A stretch of DNA of 64,000 bases from an uncultured Clostridia bacterium (GCA_947629095.1 CANRCK010000001.1:1-64000), one strand, 5' to 3'. Counted from the first letter of the stretch, positions 17,578 through 26,251 are shown. Numbers and translations: made by a program. Notes: generated from the sequence alone by a model not told the origin.

Positions 17578-18317
17578 AAAAGCTGCTCGTACGAAGTAAT
17601 TTCACGAAGAAGATTAGCCAAAGTATCGCTTACGCATTTATTGTAGAGCGCATAATAATTATATCCGCATATAAGTGCGTTTATCAGGGCAACGTTTTCG
17701 TTTTTTATCGCCTCGAAAAGCTGAGTAAGCATTGCCATGCCACCCGCCTTTTCCTCTTCGGGAATGTTGCGGTTGGTGGATATATTTTGCTTTTCTTCGG
17801 AAATGGACAAATCAAGCGCCGAAATTAAACCGGTTTTTGCGGAATTTAGCGTGATACCGTTCCCCGACAAAGCCGACGGCTCTTTAAGTTCTTCGGAGAA
17901 CACTTCGGCTATTGCGTCCTGCATACCCTTTACAACCGTATCGCAAAATGCATGATAGCTTGCAAAATAGCTGCCGTCTTCGGGGAAATATATTCTTAAA
18001 AACTCGTTGAAATCCAACGTTTCCTTGTCAAATTCAACAAAAAGGCAAAAGCAAAAGGCAAGCCTGCGGTCTATCTGTTGAGGCAAAATGCAGTAGCTGC
18101 GCTTGTAGATCCCGTCGGTTTGGGTGACAAGACATTGCGCGCGGGTTGCAGGATAGTTGAAATTTTGGGTTACCTCGGCGAACAGGGCGTACAGATCGGG
18201 ACAGTTTACTATACATTTTAAAAGATCCCGTATTTTAGAAGTCGCCATAATAAATTTACAGTTTTTAATTTCTTCGCACTTTTCAAAAAACGATAAAACC
18301 TGCTCTTTTGTGCCCAT
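17574..18317 (-). CDS. hypothetical protein, 247 aa, coupled to the Nudix gene
   Basis: I do not recognise this protein. It is predicted cytosolic and mostly helical, with many cysteines in the N-terminal half (KNCKF, KCIVNCPDL, CFCLF) that do not form a clear metal motif. SD AAGGAA precedes ATG 18317. A promoter TTCAAA-17-TATAAT (18347-18375, minus) gives a leader of about 22 nt. The 4-bp overlap with the Nudix gene suggests a shared physiological role. It is divergent from the DUF4364 gene. Confidence 0.8.
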   Translation of the reverse strand: MGTKEQVLSFFEKCEEIKNCKFIMATSKIRDLLKCIVNCPDLYALFAEVTQNFNYPATRAQCLVTQTDGIYKRSYCILPQQIDRRLAFCFCLFVEFDKETLDFNEFLRIYFPEDGSYFASYHAFCDTVVKGMQDAIAEVFSEELKEPSALSGNGITLNSAKTGLISALDLSISEEKQNISTNRNIPEEEKAGGMAMLTQLFEAIKNENVALINALICGYNYYALYNKCVSDTLANLLREITSYEQLL

Positions 18318-18395
18318 AATTTTTTCCTTATCGATATATTTTTTTTATTATAACATACATTTAATGAAATTTGAATTAATTTTTAAACAAATATC

Positions 18396-18424
18396 TTGAT
18401 TTTCGCAAAAATATTATGTATAAT
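18396..18424 (+). promoter_or_regulatory. promoter of the DUF4364-TSCPD operon
   Basis: TTGATT (18396-18401) and TATAAT (18419-18424) are 17 bp apart. The leader is about 31 nt and has no obvious SD. Confidence 0.8.
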
Positions 18425-18461
18425 GTTTTCACGTTTAATTTTTGGTATAAAATAAATAATT

Positions 18462-18986
18462 ATGTTGAATACCGGCGAAACTTCGATAAACAAGTTAATA
18501 ATTTTGTTTGTTTTCGATAAAATGGAGAGCGCGCTTTCCGAGCGCACCATAGTCGATATGTGTACCTCCTCCAACTCGTGGATGGGATATATGGACTGTG
18601 TGAACGTTATCCATAAGCTTATCGACGACAATTTTATTTATGCCGTAAACGAGGGCGAGGACACCCTTTACACCATTACCCCAGACGGCAGGGAGACGCT
18701 GGCAAATTTTTATATAAATATACCCAAGAGCGTGCGCGAAGAAATTTCCATATTCGTTAAAAAGAACAGCGCGCGTTACAGAAACCGTCAGGAATGCCAC
18801 AGCGACTACTACCAGAATATGGACGGAACCTATACCGTTGCCCTAAAAATTTTAGCGCCTGTCCAGCCGCTGCTGGACTTGAAATTTGTTGTTCCCGATA
18901 AAAAGACGGCAAAGACAATATACAAAAAATGGGAAGAAAAAGCCGCCGACCTGTACTCGGTCATTTACGAAAATTTGTGCGATTAG
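18462..18986 (+). CDS. DUF4364 family winged-helix protein
   Basis: 174 aa. The N-terminal part (INKLIILFVFDKMESALSER, then a helix-turn-helix-like region and YTITPDGRETLANF) matches the DUF4364 family, predicted to be PadR-like winged-helix DNA-binding regulators common in Clostridia. The target is unknown. It has its own promoter and is followed 10 nt later by the TSCPD gene with a strong SD, so they form an operon. Confidence 0.82.
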   Translation: MLNTGETSINKLIILFVFDKMESALSERTIVDMCTSSNSWMGYMDCVNVIHKLIDDNFIYAVNEGEDTLYTITPDGRETLANFYINIPKSVREEISIFVKKNSARYRNRQECHSDYYQNMDGTYTVALKILAPVQPLLDLKFVVPDKKTAKTIYKKWEEKAADLYSVIYENLCD

Positions 18987-18996
18987 GAGAAAAATA

Positions 18997-19251
18997 ATGT
19001 TTACATACGCCACTTCGGGAACGTGTTCCAGACAAATAATTTTTGACGTAAAGGACAATAAGCTCTACAATGTTAAATTTATGAGCGGCTGCAGCGGCAA
19101 CTTGCAGGGTATTGCAAAGCTTGTTGAGGGCAGAGATTTGGACGAAGTTGAAAAATTGCTTGCCGGCATAAGATGCCGCAACGGCACATCCTGCCCCGAC
19201 CAGCTTTCCAAGGCAATTGCAGCCTACAAAAAAGCTCAGGAAAACAAATAA
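18997..19251 (+). CDS. TSCPD domain protein (TIGR03905 type)
   Basis: 84 aa from ATG 18997, with SD TAGGAG 8 nt upstream; the in-frame extension upstream overlaps the previous gene and lacks an SD. The protein consists of a single TSCPD domain: the cysteines of ATSGTCSRQI and MSGCSGNLQGI, and the signature GTSCPDQL. TSCPD domains also occur at the C-terminus of some ribonucleotide reductases and probably bind metal. The function of the stand-alone form is not established. Confidence 0.88.
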   Translation: MFTYATSGTCSRQIIFDVKDNKLYNVKFMSGCSGNLQGIAKLVEGRDLDEVEKLLAGIRCRNGTSCPDQLSKAIAAYKKAQENK

Positions 19252-19298
19252 TTACAAAAAACGGCGGTTGATACTCTTCCGCCCCTCCCAAAAATATC

Positions 19299-19324
19299 AG
19301 CGGCGGATATTTCCGCCGCTTTTT
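19299..19324. terminator. bidirectional terminator
   Basis: Arms AGCGGCGGA / TCCGCCGCT with loop TATT, followed by TTTTT. It lies between the TSCPD gene and the convergent hypothetical gene. Confidence 0.9.
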
Positions 19325-19734
19325 CATACGCTTGTCAAAACGCTATAAAAATCACTCATATCGCCGTTTATGTCAAAATAATAACACCTTCCCGCATAGC
19401 CGTTTTCGGAGTTATAGCGCACAACATTAAAACCGGTGTATTCCGCGGCCACCTGCACGAGAAGCTTTTCAAAAGGCATTTCGCTGTAATACAGTTTTTG
19501 CCCGAAACAAAACTCAACCCACAGTCCCCTATTCATTGCACTGCGCGTTTCGTCATTGAGGCTAACGCCGAATGCGGGCATCTGCCTTGCGCCTGCAAGC
19601 ATATTTTTAAACCCGTTTATAACGAGCTTAAATCCAATTTGCGATGGAAGAAGACACGATTGCAAGCCGTTGCGGTAAATATCTATTTCGCCGACTTCGT
19701 CAAAGATTTCCGATATAGTCATTTCCATATTCAT
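19324..19734 (-). CDS. hypothetical protein, 136 aa
   Basis: I do not recognise this protein. It is small, soluble and acidic at the N-terminus, with no membrane segment. It starts 22 bp after nfnB on the same strand, so it is probably the last gene of the nfn transcript. No SD is visible at ATG 19734; nearby in-frame ATGs (19728, 19722) are alternatives. The stop touches the terminator hairpin. Confidence 0.68.
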   Translation of the reverse strand: MNMEMTISEIFDEVGEIDIYRNGLQSCLLPSQIGFKLVINGFKNMLAGARQMPAFGVSLNDETRSAMNRGLWVEFCFGQKLYYSEMPFEKLLVQVAAEYTGFNVVRYNSENGYAGRCYYFDINGDMSDFYSVLTSV

Positions 19735-19756
19735 ATTTTTTTACGGATTTGTATTT

Positions 19757-21169
19757 TTATTCCTTTGCGGACAGATATTCATCGATAGCTTTTGCAGCAG
19801 TTTTTCCCGCGCCCATTGCCAAAATTACCGTTGCCGCGCCCGTAACGGCGTCACCGCCGGCGTATACTCCCTCTTTGGAAGTTTGCCCGGTGTTCTCTTC
19901 CACTATTATTCCGCCGTGCCGGTTGACTTCAAGCCCTTCGGTAGTGTTTTTGATAAGCGGGTTGGGACTGGTTCCGATAGCCATTATAACACAGTCCGCA
20001 TCGATAATATATTCGCTGCCGGCAACCTCTACGGGACGGCGGCGCCCTTTTTCATCCGGCTCACCGAGTTCGCATTTTATCACTGTGATACCGCAAACGT
20101 AGCCGTTTTGGGGATCGCGGCGGTCGTCGGGATTGTTGTAGCCCAAAATTTCAACGGGATTGCGCAAAAGCTCAAACCTGATTCCCTCTTCTTCCGCATG
20201 TTCAACCTCTTCCTTCCTTGCAGGAAGCTCTTCCATTGAGCGGCGATAGATAATGCGGACCTCGGCGCCCAGACGTAGAGCCGTACGCGCGGCGTCCATG
20301 GCAACATTCCCGCCGCCGATTACGGCAACTTTTTTTGCATGCATTATGGGGGTGTGCGCACCTTCACGATATGCTTTCATCAGATTGGAACGGGTTAAAA
20401 ATTCGTTTGCGGAATATACGCCCTTCAACGATTCCCCGGGTATGCCCATAAACCGCGGCAAACCTGCGCCGCTGCCGACGAACACAGCCTCATATCCCTC
20501 TCCGAACAGCTCGTCGACCGTGAGAGTTTTGCCTATAACTACATTTGTCTGAATGTCAACTCCGTATTTTTTTAAGGTTTCAACTTCTTTTTGTACTATT
20601 GTCTTCGGCAAACGGAATTCCGGAATGCCGTATACAAGTACACCGCCGGCTATATGCAGAGCTTCGAAAACCGTAACTTTATAACCTTTTTTTGCAAGGT
20701 CACCCGCACAGGTCAATCCCGAAGGACCCGAACCGACCACGGCAACTTTATGCCCGTTTGGCTCGGGGACAGCTATATCGCCCGAAAAATTTACATTATG
20801 ATAATCGGCAACAAAACGCTCGAGCCTGCCTATCCCAACCGGTTCAAACTTGATTCCGAGGGTGCACTTGCTCTCGCACTGGGTCTCCTGCGGACAAACC
20901 CGCCCGCACACCGCAGGCAGAGACGAACTTTTTGAGATGATCTGATAGGCACCCTCAAAATCGTTTTGTTTTACCTTTGCAATAAATTCCGGAATGGAAA
21001 TATTCACAGGGCACCCCTCCACGCAGGGGCGGTTTTTGCAATTCAGGCAGCGCTGAGCTTCGGATACTGCTGTTTTATCGTCGTATCCCAGCGCCACTTC
21101 GCCGAAATTACGGGCGCGGACTTCGGGGTTTTGCACGGGCATAGGATGTTTTTTAGGTTGCAGAGCCAT
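19757..21169 (-). CDS. nfnB: NfnB-type NADPH:ferredoxin oxidoreductase subunit (GltA-like flavoprotein)
   Basis: 470 aa. The N-terminus has two Cys-rich [4Fe-4S] motifs (RCLNCKNRPCVEGCPVNI and CGRVCPQETQCESKC). FAD- and NADPH-binding Rossmann motifs follow (VAVVGSGPSGLTCAGDLAKK; VAVIGGGNVAMDAA). This is the glutamate synthase small-subunit family. Because it sits directly after an NfnA-like subunit with a 1-bp overlap, and no GltB large subunit is here, I read it as the large subunit of NADH-dependent reduced ferredoxin:NADP oxidoreductase. That enzyme couples NADPH, NADH and ferredoxin by flavin-based electron bifurcation. The older annotation would be homotetrameric glutamate synthase or SudA. 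Confidence 0.88.
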   Translation of the reverse strand: MALQPKKHPMPVQNPEVRARNFGEVALGYDDKTAVSEAQRCLNCKNRPCVEGCPVNISIPEFIAKVKQNDFEGAYQIISKSSSLPAVCGRVCPQETQCESKCTLGIKFEPVGIGRLERFVADYHNVNFSGDIAVPEPNGHKVAVVGSGPSGLTCAGDLAKKGYKVTVFEALHIAGGVLVYGIPEFRLPKTIVQKEVETLKKYGVDIQTNVVIGKTLTVDELFGEGYEAVFVGSGAGLPRFMGIPGESLKGVYSANEFLTRSNLMKAYREGAHTPIMHAKKVAVIGGGNVAMDAARTALRLGAEVRIIYRRSMEELPARKEEVEHAEEEGIRFELLRNPVEILGYNNPDDRRDPQNGYVCGITVIKCELGEPDEKGRRRPVEVAGSEYIIDADCVIMAIGTSPNPLIKNTTEGLEVNRHGGIIVEENTGQTSKEGVYAGGDAVTGAATVILAMGAGKTAAKAIDEYLSAKE

Positions 21170-22011
21170 CAGTTTGCCTCCTTTTTAAAGAGATTGCAGA
21201 ACGCGTCTCTTTCGCGTTTTTCAAAGTCGGCATACATTGAGGAGCGAGCCATTGCTTCGTCAAAATCAACCTCAAAGCCATTGAAATCCGGTCCGTCCAC
21301 ACAGGCAAATTTGGTCTTTCCTCCAACGGTCAGGCGGCAGCCACCGCACATTCCCGTGCCGTCGATCATTATGGGATTCATCGATACGGTCGTGGGGATA
21401 TTATAGGGTCTCGTTGTGGCGACCACAAACTTCATCATAATGAGAGGTCCTATTGCAATCACCTCGTCATAGCGCTCGCCGCTTTCGATTGTCTCCTTTA
21501 AAGGCAAAGTTACAACGCCCTGCTTACCGTAACTGCCGTCGTCGGTCATTACGGTGAGCTTGCTTGAACAAGCTTTAAATTCATTCTCCAAAATAAGCAA
21601 ATCTTTATTTCTGAAACCTATAACAGAATGTACCTCGGCGCCCTGCTCATATAGCTTTTGAGCTACAGGAAGGGCAATTGCACAACCAACGCCTCCGCCT
21701 ACGATACAAACTTTTTTAAGTCCCTCGGTTTTTGTGGCGCAGCCGAGAGGTCCCACAAAATCGGCAATAAACTCCCCCTCGTTCTTTTGGTTAAGGCGCA
21801 TCGTAGTGCCGCCAACTATCTGAAATATAATTTTAACAGTGCCTTTTTCACGATTATAGCCGGCAACGGTAAGTGGAATCCTTTCGCCGTCGTCGTCCAC
21901 GCGGAGTATTATAAACTGCCCCGCCTGCGCCTTTTTTGCAACGAGCGGTGCATAAATATCCATCATTGTGACGGTGGGATTGAGTTCCCGTTTATTAAGA
22001 ATCCTGTACAT
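21169..22011 (-). CDS. nfnA: NfnA-type FAD/NAD-binding subunit with [2Fe-2S] cluster
   Basis: 280 aa ferredoxin-NADP reductase-like protein. It has a FAD-binding beta-barrel (about 1-100), a nucleotide-binding motif VCIVGGGVGCA, and a C-terminal [2Fe-2S] site with cysteines in GTGMCGGCRLTV and KFACVDGPDF, as in dihydroorotate dehydrogenase B electron transfer subunits, SudB and NfnA. SD AAAGG lies upstream of ATG. It overlaps a small upstream gene by 17 bp and nfnB by 1 bp. With nfnB it should form the bifurcating complex in the cytosol. Confidence 0.88.
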   Translation of the reverse strand: MYRILNKRELNPTVTMMDIYAPLVAKKAQAGQFIILRVDDDGERIPLTVAGYNREKGTVKIIFQIVGGTTMRLNQKNEGEFIADFVGPLGCATKTEGLKKVCIVGGGVGCAIALPVAQKLYEQGAEVHSVIGFRNKDLLILENEFKACSSKLTVMTDDGSYGKQGVVTLPLKETIESGERYDEVIAIGPLIMMKFVVATTRPYNIPTTVSMNPIMIDGTGMCGGCRLTVGGKTKFACVDGPDFNGFEVDFDEAMARSSMYADFEKRERDAFCNLFKKEAN

Positions 22012-22258
22012 TGTTCCAAACCTTTTTATAGCTTTTTATACGTTTTATAAGGTAGAACGGAAATGGAGAATCGAACTCCGTGGCATACACGGTTTTGCGC
22101 ACAACGCCCTCTTGCAGGCGGTTATGCCTGCCCAAAGGCGCAGTTACAACGTCTCCTGCCGTCACTTCTTCAAAGTCGCACAAATACCAATACGTTAAGC
22201 CAACCACGTTTGGGTCGTCAACAAATTCAACTGCGGCAAAATAGTACCTATCTACCAT
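21995..22258 (-). CDS. small conserved-looking protein upstream of nfnA
   Basis: 87 aa. The segment GLTYWYLCDF...GDVVTAPLGRHNRLQEGVV resembles the small N-terminal beta domain of PriA-like proteins and looks like a compact beta fold; the resemblance is weak and I assign no function. It overlaps nfnA by 17 bp, so it is the first gene of the nfn operon. ATG 22258 has no SD, and a consensus promoter ends 9 nt before it, predicting a leaderless mRNA. Confidence 0.72.
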   Translation of the reverse strand: MVDRYYFAAVEFVDDPNVVGLTYWYLCDFEEVTAGDVVTAPLGRHNRLQEGVVRKTVYATEFDSPFPFYLIKRIKSYKKVWNNVQDS

Positions 22259-22267
22259 AATAAGAAT

Positions 22268-22296
22268 ATTATATCAATATATATACATAAATGCAA
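22268..22296 (-). promoter_or_regulatory. promoter of the nfn operon abutting the start codon
   Basis: TTGCAT (22291-22296) and TATAAT (22268-22273) are 17 bp apart on the minus strand. The -10 box ends 9 nt before ATG 22258. Confidence 0.85.
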
Positions 22297-22329
22297 TAAA
22301 ATATAAAAAATTTTTTATCGTGTAATCTA

Positions 22330-22371
22330 TAAAAAATATGCACACCACGCGCAGATTCGGGAGTGCATATT
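22330..22371 (-). terminator. terminator of the adhE-kinase operon
   Basis: On the minus strand arms AATATGCAC / GTGCATATT with an 18-nt loop are followed by TTTTTTAT. Confidence 0.8.
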
Positions 22372-22411
22372 ATTTTATGTCTAAATTAATTTTTAAACGA
22401 ACACTTAAATG

Positions 22412-23158
22412 TTATTCGTAATCCACCACGTCCGTCCAGCGGTGCAGCAGCTCCCGTTCGCCGTCCTGAGCTTTTACAAGGCGGCTGGCGGCAACGATGG
22501 GAATCCAGCGCTGAACGTACTGGATTGCCGTATCGCTCTTTTTGCAGTACAGTTTAAGATATTTTTCGGCAAGCTGCGGATTGGAAATATAGAACAGCAT
22601 ATAGCTGCGGGCGACGTCAGCCGAGGAGTTTCCCTGCGTAGCGTGCGACCAGTCTATTATATACGGCGTGCCGTCAGCCGTGATTATTATATTTGTGGGA
22701 TTGAAGTCACCGTGGCACAGATTGTTGTGGCGGGGCATAGAATCCAAACGGGTATGCAGTTCGTATCTGGTTGTTGCGTCGAGGTCTGTTTTGGAAATTT
22801 TTGCGTTAAACTTTTCCCTCATTCTGTTGAGCATAGGTACTTTATGGCTGAGAACGTCCATCTGTAAATCTATAAAGAAGTTAAGATATTCATCCTCCTT
22901 TCCGGGGTTAGAATCCATAAGCGATTGCAGGGTTGTGCCTTCGATATAATCAAGTATTATAGCCCACTTGCCTCCAACGGTTTCAACCGAACGAAGCTTT
23001 GGAATGTTAAGATTCGTTTCCTCCACGCGCGCGTGGTTGAGAGCCTCGTTCAAAATATCAGCCTTTGAGTATTCGGCGTCAAATCTTTTTATAAGACAAT
23101 CGCCGCTCCTTAAAATCTGCTTGTGTTCGCGGGTTAAAATAAGTTCTTCGTTATTCAT
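22412..23158 (-). CDS. APH/choline kinase-family phosphotransferase
   Basis: Predicted 248 aa from ATG 23158, which has GGAGG 6 nt upstream; a longer in-frame ORF extends into adhE without support. Kinase-like motifs: catalytic loop LCHGDFNPTNIII (His-Gly-Asp...Asn) and metal-binding IDWSHATQGN (in place of the usual DWE). The family includes aminoglycoside, choline and fructosamine kinases; the substrate cannot be read here, and I have no reason to call it a resistance gene. It overlaps the adhE stop by 8 bp and is therefore co-transcribed with adhE. Confidence 0.85.
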   Translation of the reverse strand: MNNEELILTREHKQILRSGDCLIKRFDAEYSKADILNEALNHARVEETNLNIPKLRSVETVGGKWAIILDYIEGTTLQSLMDSNPGKEDEYLNFFIDLQMDVLSHKVPMLNRMREKFNAKISKTDLDATTRYELHTRLDSMPRHNNLCHGDFNPTNIIITADGTPYIIDWSHATQGNSSADVARSYMLFYISNPQLAEKYLKLYCKKSDTAIQYVQRWIPIVAASRLVKAQDGERELLHRWTDVVDYE

Positions 23159-25775
23159 TTTTTCCTCCATTATTTCCGTAATACGCATTGAGATACATCT
23201 GCCTGATTTCCTCCACAAGCGGATATCTCGGATTCGCGCCCGTGCATTGGTCGTCAAACGCATTTTCCGACATTTCGTCTAATTTAGCTAAAAATTCCTC
23301 TTCCTCTATGCCGTAATCTTTTATCGTGCGTCTTATGCCCGTTTTTTCTTTGAGCGCGTCAATTGCCTTTATAAGATTTTCAACCTTTTCGTCGTCAGTC
23401 TTGCCGCCGAGATTGAGCGCTTCGGCAATTTCGGCATACCGACGCTTTGTATGCGGATAGGCATATTGGCTGAATGTGCCCATTTTGGTGGGAACTTCAG
23501 CGGCGTTGAATCTTATGACTTCATCCAAAAGAAGCGCGTTGGCAATGCCGTGCGGCAAATGAAAATATGCGCCGAGCTTGTGCGCCATGGAATGGCAAAC
23601 TCCCAAAAACGCGTTGGCGAACGCCATGCCTGCAATAGTTGCCGCGTTTGCCATTTTTTCGCGGGCGACGGCGTTTGCTCCGTCGGCGTAAGCTGCAGGC
23701 AAATACTCAAATATTATTTTAAGCGCGTGAATCGCAAGCCCGTCCGTAAAATCGCTTGCCATCACCGAGACGTATGCTTCTATTGCGTGGGATACCGCGT
23801 CGATACCCGAGGCGGCAGTCAACCCCTGCGGCGCAGACATATGCAAATCAACGTCCACTATAGCCATATCCGGCAACAGCTCATAGTCTGCAAGAGGATA
23901 TTTTACGCCTGTTTTTTCATCGGTGATAACGGCAAAAGGAGTAACCTCGGAACCCGTTCCGGCGGAAGTGGGGACGGCAACAAAATAAGCCTTTTCGCCC
24001 ATCTTGGGGAAAGTATAAATTCTCTTCCTGATATCCGAAAAGCGCATCGCCATATCGGCAAAGTCAACTTCCGGGTGCTCGTAAAGCACCCACATTATTT
24101 TTGCTGCGTCCATAGCGCTTCCGCCACCCAGCGCAATTATCACGTCGGGCTTAAAGGCAGCCATAAGCTTTGCGCCGTTCTTGGCGCTTTGAAGCGTCGG
24201 ATCAGGCATTATGTCTGAAAAAGTACTATGCAAAATGCCAATTTCATTCAATTTTTCGGTTATACGGCTTGTAAAACCGCTTTCGGCGAGAAATTTATCT
24301 GTAACTATAAACGCGCGCTTTTTATCCATAACGGTCTTTAATTCTTCCAACGCCACGGGTAAACAGCCGCGTTTAAAATAAATTTTTTCGGGTGCGCGGA
24401 ACCAAAGCATATTCTCCCTCCTATGCGCAACAGTCTTTATGTTAAGCAAATTTTTTATTCCGACATTCTCGGAAACGGAGTTGCCGCCCCAGCTTCCGCA
24501 CCCCAGCGTGAGCGACGGCGCAAGCTTAAAATTATATAAATCACCTATGCCGCCGTGGGACGAGGGGGTGTTTATGAGTATGCGGCAAGTTTTCATATTT
24601 TCGGAAAACTTTTTGATTTTGTCCCCGCATTTCCTCACGTCGATATAGAGCGAGGACGTATGACCTATGCCGCCGTCCGAAACAAGTCTGTCAGCTTTTT
24701 CGAGGGCGTCGTCAAAACTCTTTGCGCGATACATAGCCAGCACCGGGGAAAGTTTTTCGTGGGCGAACTCCTCAGAAATATCAACGCTCTCCACTTCTCC
24801 TATTAAGATTTTTGTGTTTTCGGGGACGTCAACGCCTGCCAGCGCCGCGATTTTATGGGCGCTTTGACCTACAATCTTTGCATTTACCGAACCGTTTATG
24901 ATTATCGTCTTTCTTACTTTATCTATCTCCTCACCGCGCAAAAAATAACAACCGCGGGCGGCAAATTCCGATTTGACCTTATCGTAAATTTTATCCGAAA
25001 CGATTACGGACTGCTCCGAAGCGCATATCATACCGTTATCAAAAGTTTTTGAATGAATAACCGAGCTTACGGCAAGCAAAACATTGCAGCTTTCATCGAA
25101 GATTGCAGGCGTATTGCCTGCGCCAACGCCTATTGCGGGCTTCCCGCTTGAATATGCGGCGCGCACCATTCCGGGTCCGCCCGTCGCTAAAATCGTGTCG
25201 GACTCTTTCATCAGAATATTCGTCATTTCCAGCGACGGAACATCAATCCAGCCTATTATTCCTTTGGGTGCGCCGGCTTCTATTGCGGCTTCGTAAATCA
25301 CCTTGGCTGCGGCTATCGTGGACTGCTTAGCCCTGGGGTGAGGGCTTAAAATGCAGCCGTTGCGGGTTTTTAAACAGATCAACGTTTTGAATATTGCCGT
25401 TGACGTGGGGTTTGTTGTTGGTATTATAGCGGCGATTACTCCTATCGGTTCGGCATATTTGGCTATACCGTAGGCGGCGTCCTCTTCTATAATCCCGCAG
25501 GTCTTTTCGTTTTTATATTTGTTGTAAATATACTCGGAAGCAAAGTGATTTTTTATCACCTTATCTTCCATTACTCCCATTCCCGTCTCTTCCACTGCAA
25601 GCTTGGCAAGGGAAATCCTCTCCCTGTTCGCCGCCGCAGCACATGCCTTAAATATGGCATCAACTTTTTCCTGCGGAAATTCGGAGTACTCCAGCTGCGC
25701 TCTTTTTGCCCTTTCGATAACTTTTGCAAGTTCTTCCGGGCAGTCGCAAATATGATATTCTTGTTTGAACTGCAT
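23151..25775 (-). CDS. adhE: bifunctional acetaldehyde-CoA / alcohol dehydrogenase
   Basis: Reduces acetyl-CoA to acetaldehyde and then ethanol with two NADH. The 874 aa length is full. The N-terminal aldehyde dehydrogenase half has its catalytic cysteine in NGMICASEQSV and the cofactor region near GVGAGNTPAI. The C-terminal iron-dependent alcohol dehydrogenase half has GGGSAMDAAK and the metal-binding histidines of CHSMAHKLGAYFHLPHG. Such proteins assemble into spirosome filaments. SD AAAGGAG precedes ATG. It is followed by an overlapping kinase-family gene. Two palindromes lie over the promoter and may serve redox control. Confidence 0.97.
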   Translation of the reverse strand: MQFKQEYHICDCPEELAKVIERAKRAQLEYSEFPQEKVDAIFKACAAAANRERISLAKLAVEETGMGVMEDKVIKNHFASEYIYNKYKNEKTCGIIEEDAAYGIAKYAEPIGVIAAIIPTTNPTSTAIFKTLICLKTRNGCILSPHPRAKQSTIAAAKVIYEAAIEAGAPKGIIGWIDVPSLEMTNILMKESDTILATGGPGMVRAAYSSGKPAIGVGAGNTPAIFDESCNVLLAVSSVIHSKTFDNGMICASEQSVIVSDKIYDKVKSEFAARGCYFLRGEEIDKVRKTIIINGSVNAKIVGQSAHKIAALAGVDVPENTKILIGEVESVDISEEFAHEKLSPVLAMYRAKSFDDALEKADRLVSDGGIGHTSSLYIDVRKCGDKIKKFSENMKTCRILINTPSSHGGIGDLYNFKLAPSLTLGCGSWGGNSVSENVGIKNLLNIKTVAHRRENMLWFRAPEKIYFKRGCLPVALEELKTVMDKKRAFIVTDKFLAESGFTSRITEKLNEIGILHSTFSDIMPDPTLQSAKNGAKLMAAFKPDVIIALGGGSAMDAAKIMWVLYEHPEVDFADMAMRFSDIRKRIYTFPKMGEKAYFVAVPTSAGTGSEVTPFAVITDEKTGVKYPLADYELLPDMAIVDVDLHMSAPQGLTAASGIDAVSHAIEAYVSVMASDFTDGLAIHALKIIFEYLPAAYADGANAVAREKMANAATIAGMAFANAFLGVCHSMAHKLGAYFHLPHGIANALLLDEVIRFNAAEVPTKMGTFSQYAYPHTKRRYAEIAEALNLGGKTDDEKVENLIKAIDALKEKTGIRRTIKDYGIEEEEFLAKLDEMSENAFDDQCTGANPRYPLVEEIRQMYLNAYYGNNGGKNE

Positions 25776-25834
25776 GCCTGCTCCTTTATGCTTATTTAAT
25801 TTTGTAGCCGTTTGATAAAGATTTTATTCTTTAT

Positions 25835-25880
25835 TCGATATAATTATATCGATATATAAATATCTTTCAAAGAATTGAAA
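25835..25880 (-). promoter_or_regulatory. adhE promoter with two palindromic operator candidates
   Basis: TTTGAA (25866-25871) and TATAAT (25843-25848) are 17 bp apart on the minus strand. The perfect 18-bp palindrome TCGATATAATTATATCGA (25835-25852) covers the -10 box and start. A second perfect repeat, TTTCAA-AGAA-TTGAAA (25865-25880), covers the -35 box; its 4-bp-spaced geometry recalls Rex sites but the half-site is not the Rex consensus. Confidence 0.7.
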
Positions 25881-25983
25881 TCAAAAAATTACAAATTCCC
25901 TAAGAGTGTTAAATTCTGCCAAAATCTGTACGATTGAAAACTGCGCGTACAGTAAAAATTGCTACTTTATACCTTGTTATTGC

Positions 25984-26012
25984 TTGACAAAGAAATTTAA
26001 ATTTATTATAAT
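25984..26012 (+). promoter_or_regulatory. consensus promoter of tRNA-Leu
   Basis: TTGACA (25984-25989) and TATAAT (26007-26012) with 17-bp spacing, 12 nt before the tRNA. Confidence 0.93.
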
Positions 26013-26024
26013 TTGCTTGTTTTT

Positions 26025-26107
26025 GCGGACGTGGCGAAATTGGCAGACGCGCAGGTTTCAGGTTCCTGTGGGAGACCATGGGGGTTCAAGTCCCTTCGTC
26101 CGCACCA
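26025..26107 (+). tRNA. tRNA-Leu (anticodon CAG)
   Basis: Acceptor GCGGACG/CGTCCGC, discriminator A, encoded CCA. The D-arm has the leucine-type GGCGAAATTGGCAGACGCG. The anticodon loop TTCAGGT gives CAG, and a long variable arm is present. Pair 31-39 of the anticodon stem is a T-T mismatch. Confidence 0.95.
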
Positions 26108-26111
26108 CTTT

Positions 26112-26149
26112 GAGCGTAAGTTGAACCATTCGGCTTGCGTTCTTTTTTT
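26112..26149 (+). terminator. terminator of tRNA-Leu
   Basis: Arms AGCGTAAG / CTTGCGTT around TTGAACCATTCGG, then TCTTTTTTT. Its sequence is related to the tRNA-Ser terminator. Confidence 0.88.
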
Positions 26150-26157
26150 GTGAACAC

Positions 26158-26186
26158 TTGCATTTCTTCTGTTTTTATGGTATAAT
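26158..26186 (+). promoter_or_regulatory. promoter of the Nudix-like membrane protein gene
   Basis: TTGCAT (26158-26163) and TATAAT (26181-26186) with 17-bp spacing. The leader is about 60 nt. Confidence 0.8.
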
Positions 26187-26251
26187 TCCTGCAATAAGCA
26201 AAAAACGATGTTTGGGAAGAAAAAATAAATTATAAGCTTACGGGATTTATT

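Noticed and set aside
22412-23158. Aminoglycoside resistance gene
   Set aside because: Only the general kinase fold motifs are present, and the gene is embedded in an adhE operon; the family is broad and resistance cannot be claimed.
26006-26194. Open frame on the minus strand across tRNA-Leu
   Set aside because: It overlaps the tRNA and its terminator; the protein resembles known spurious translations of tRNA genes.
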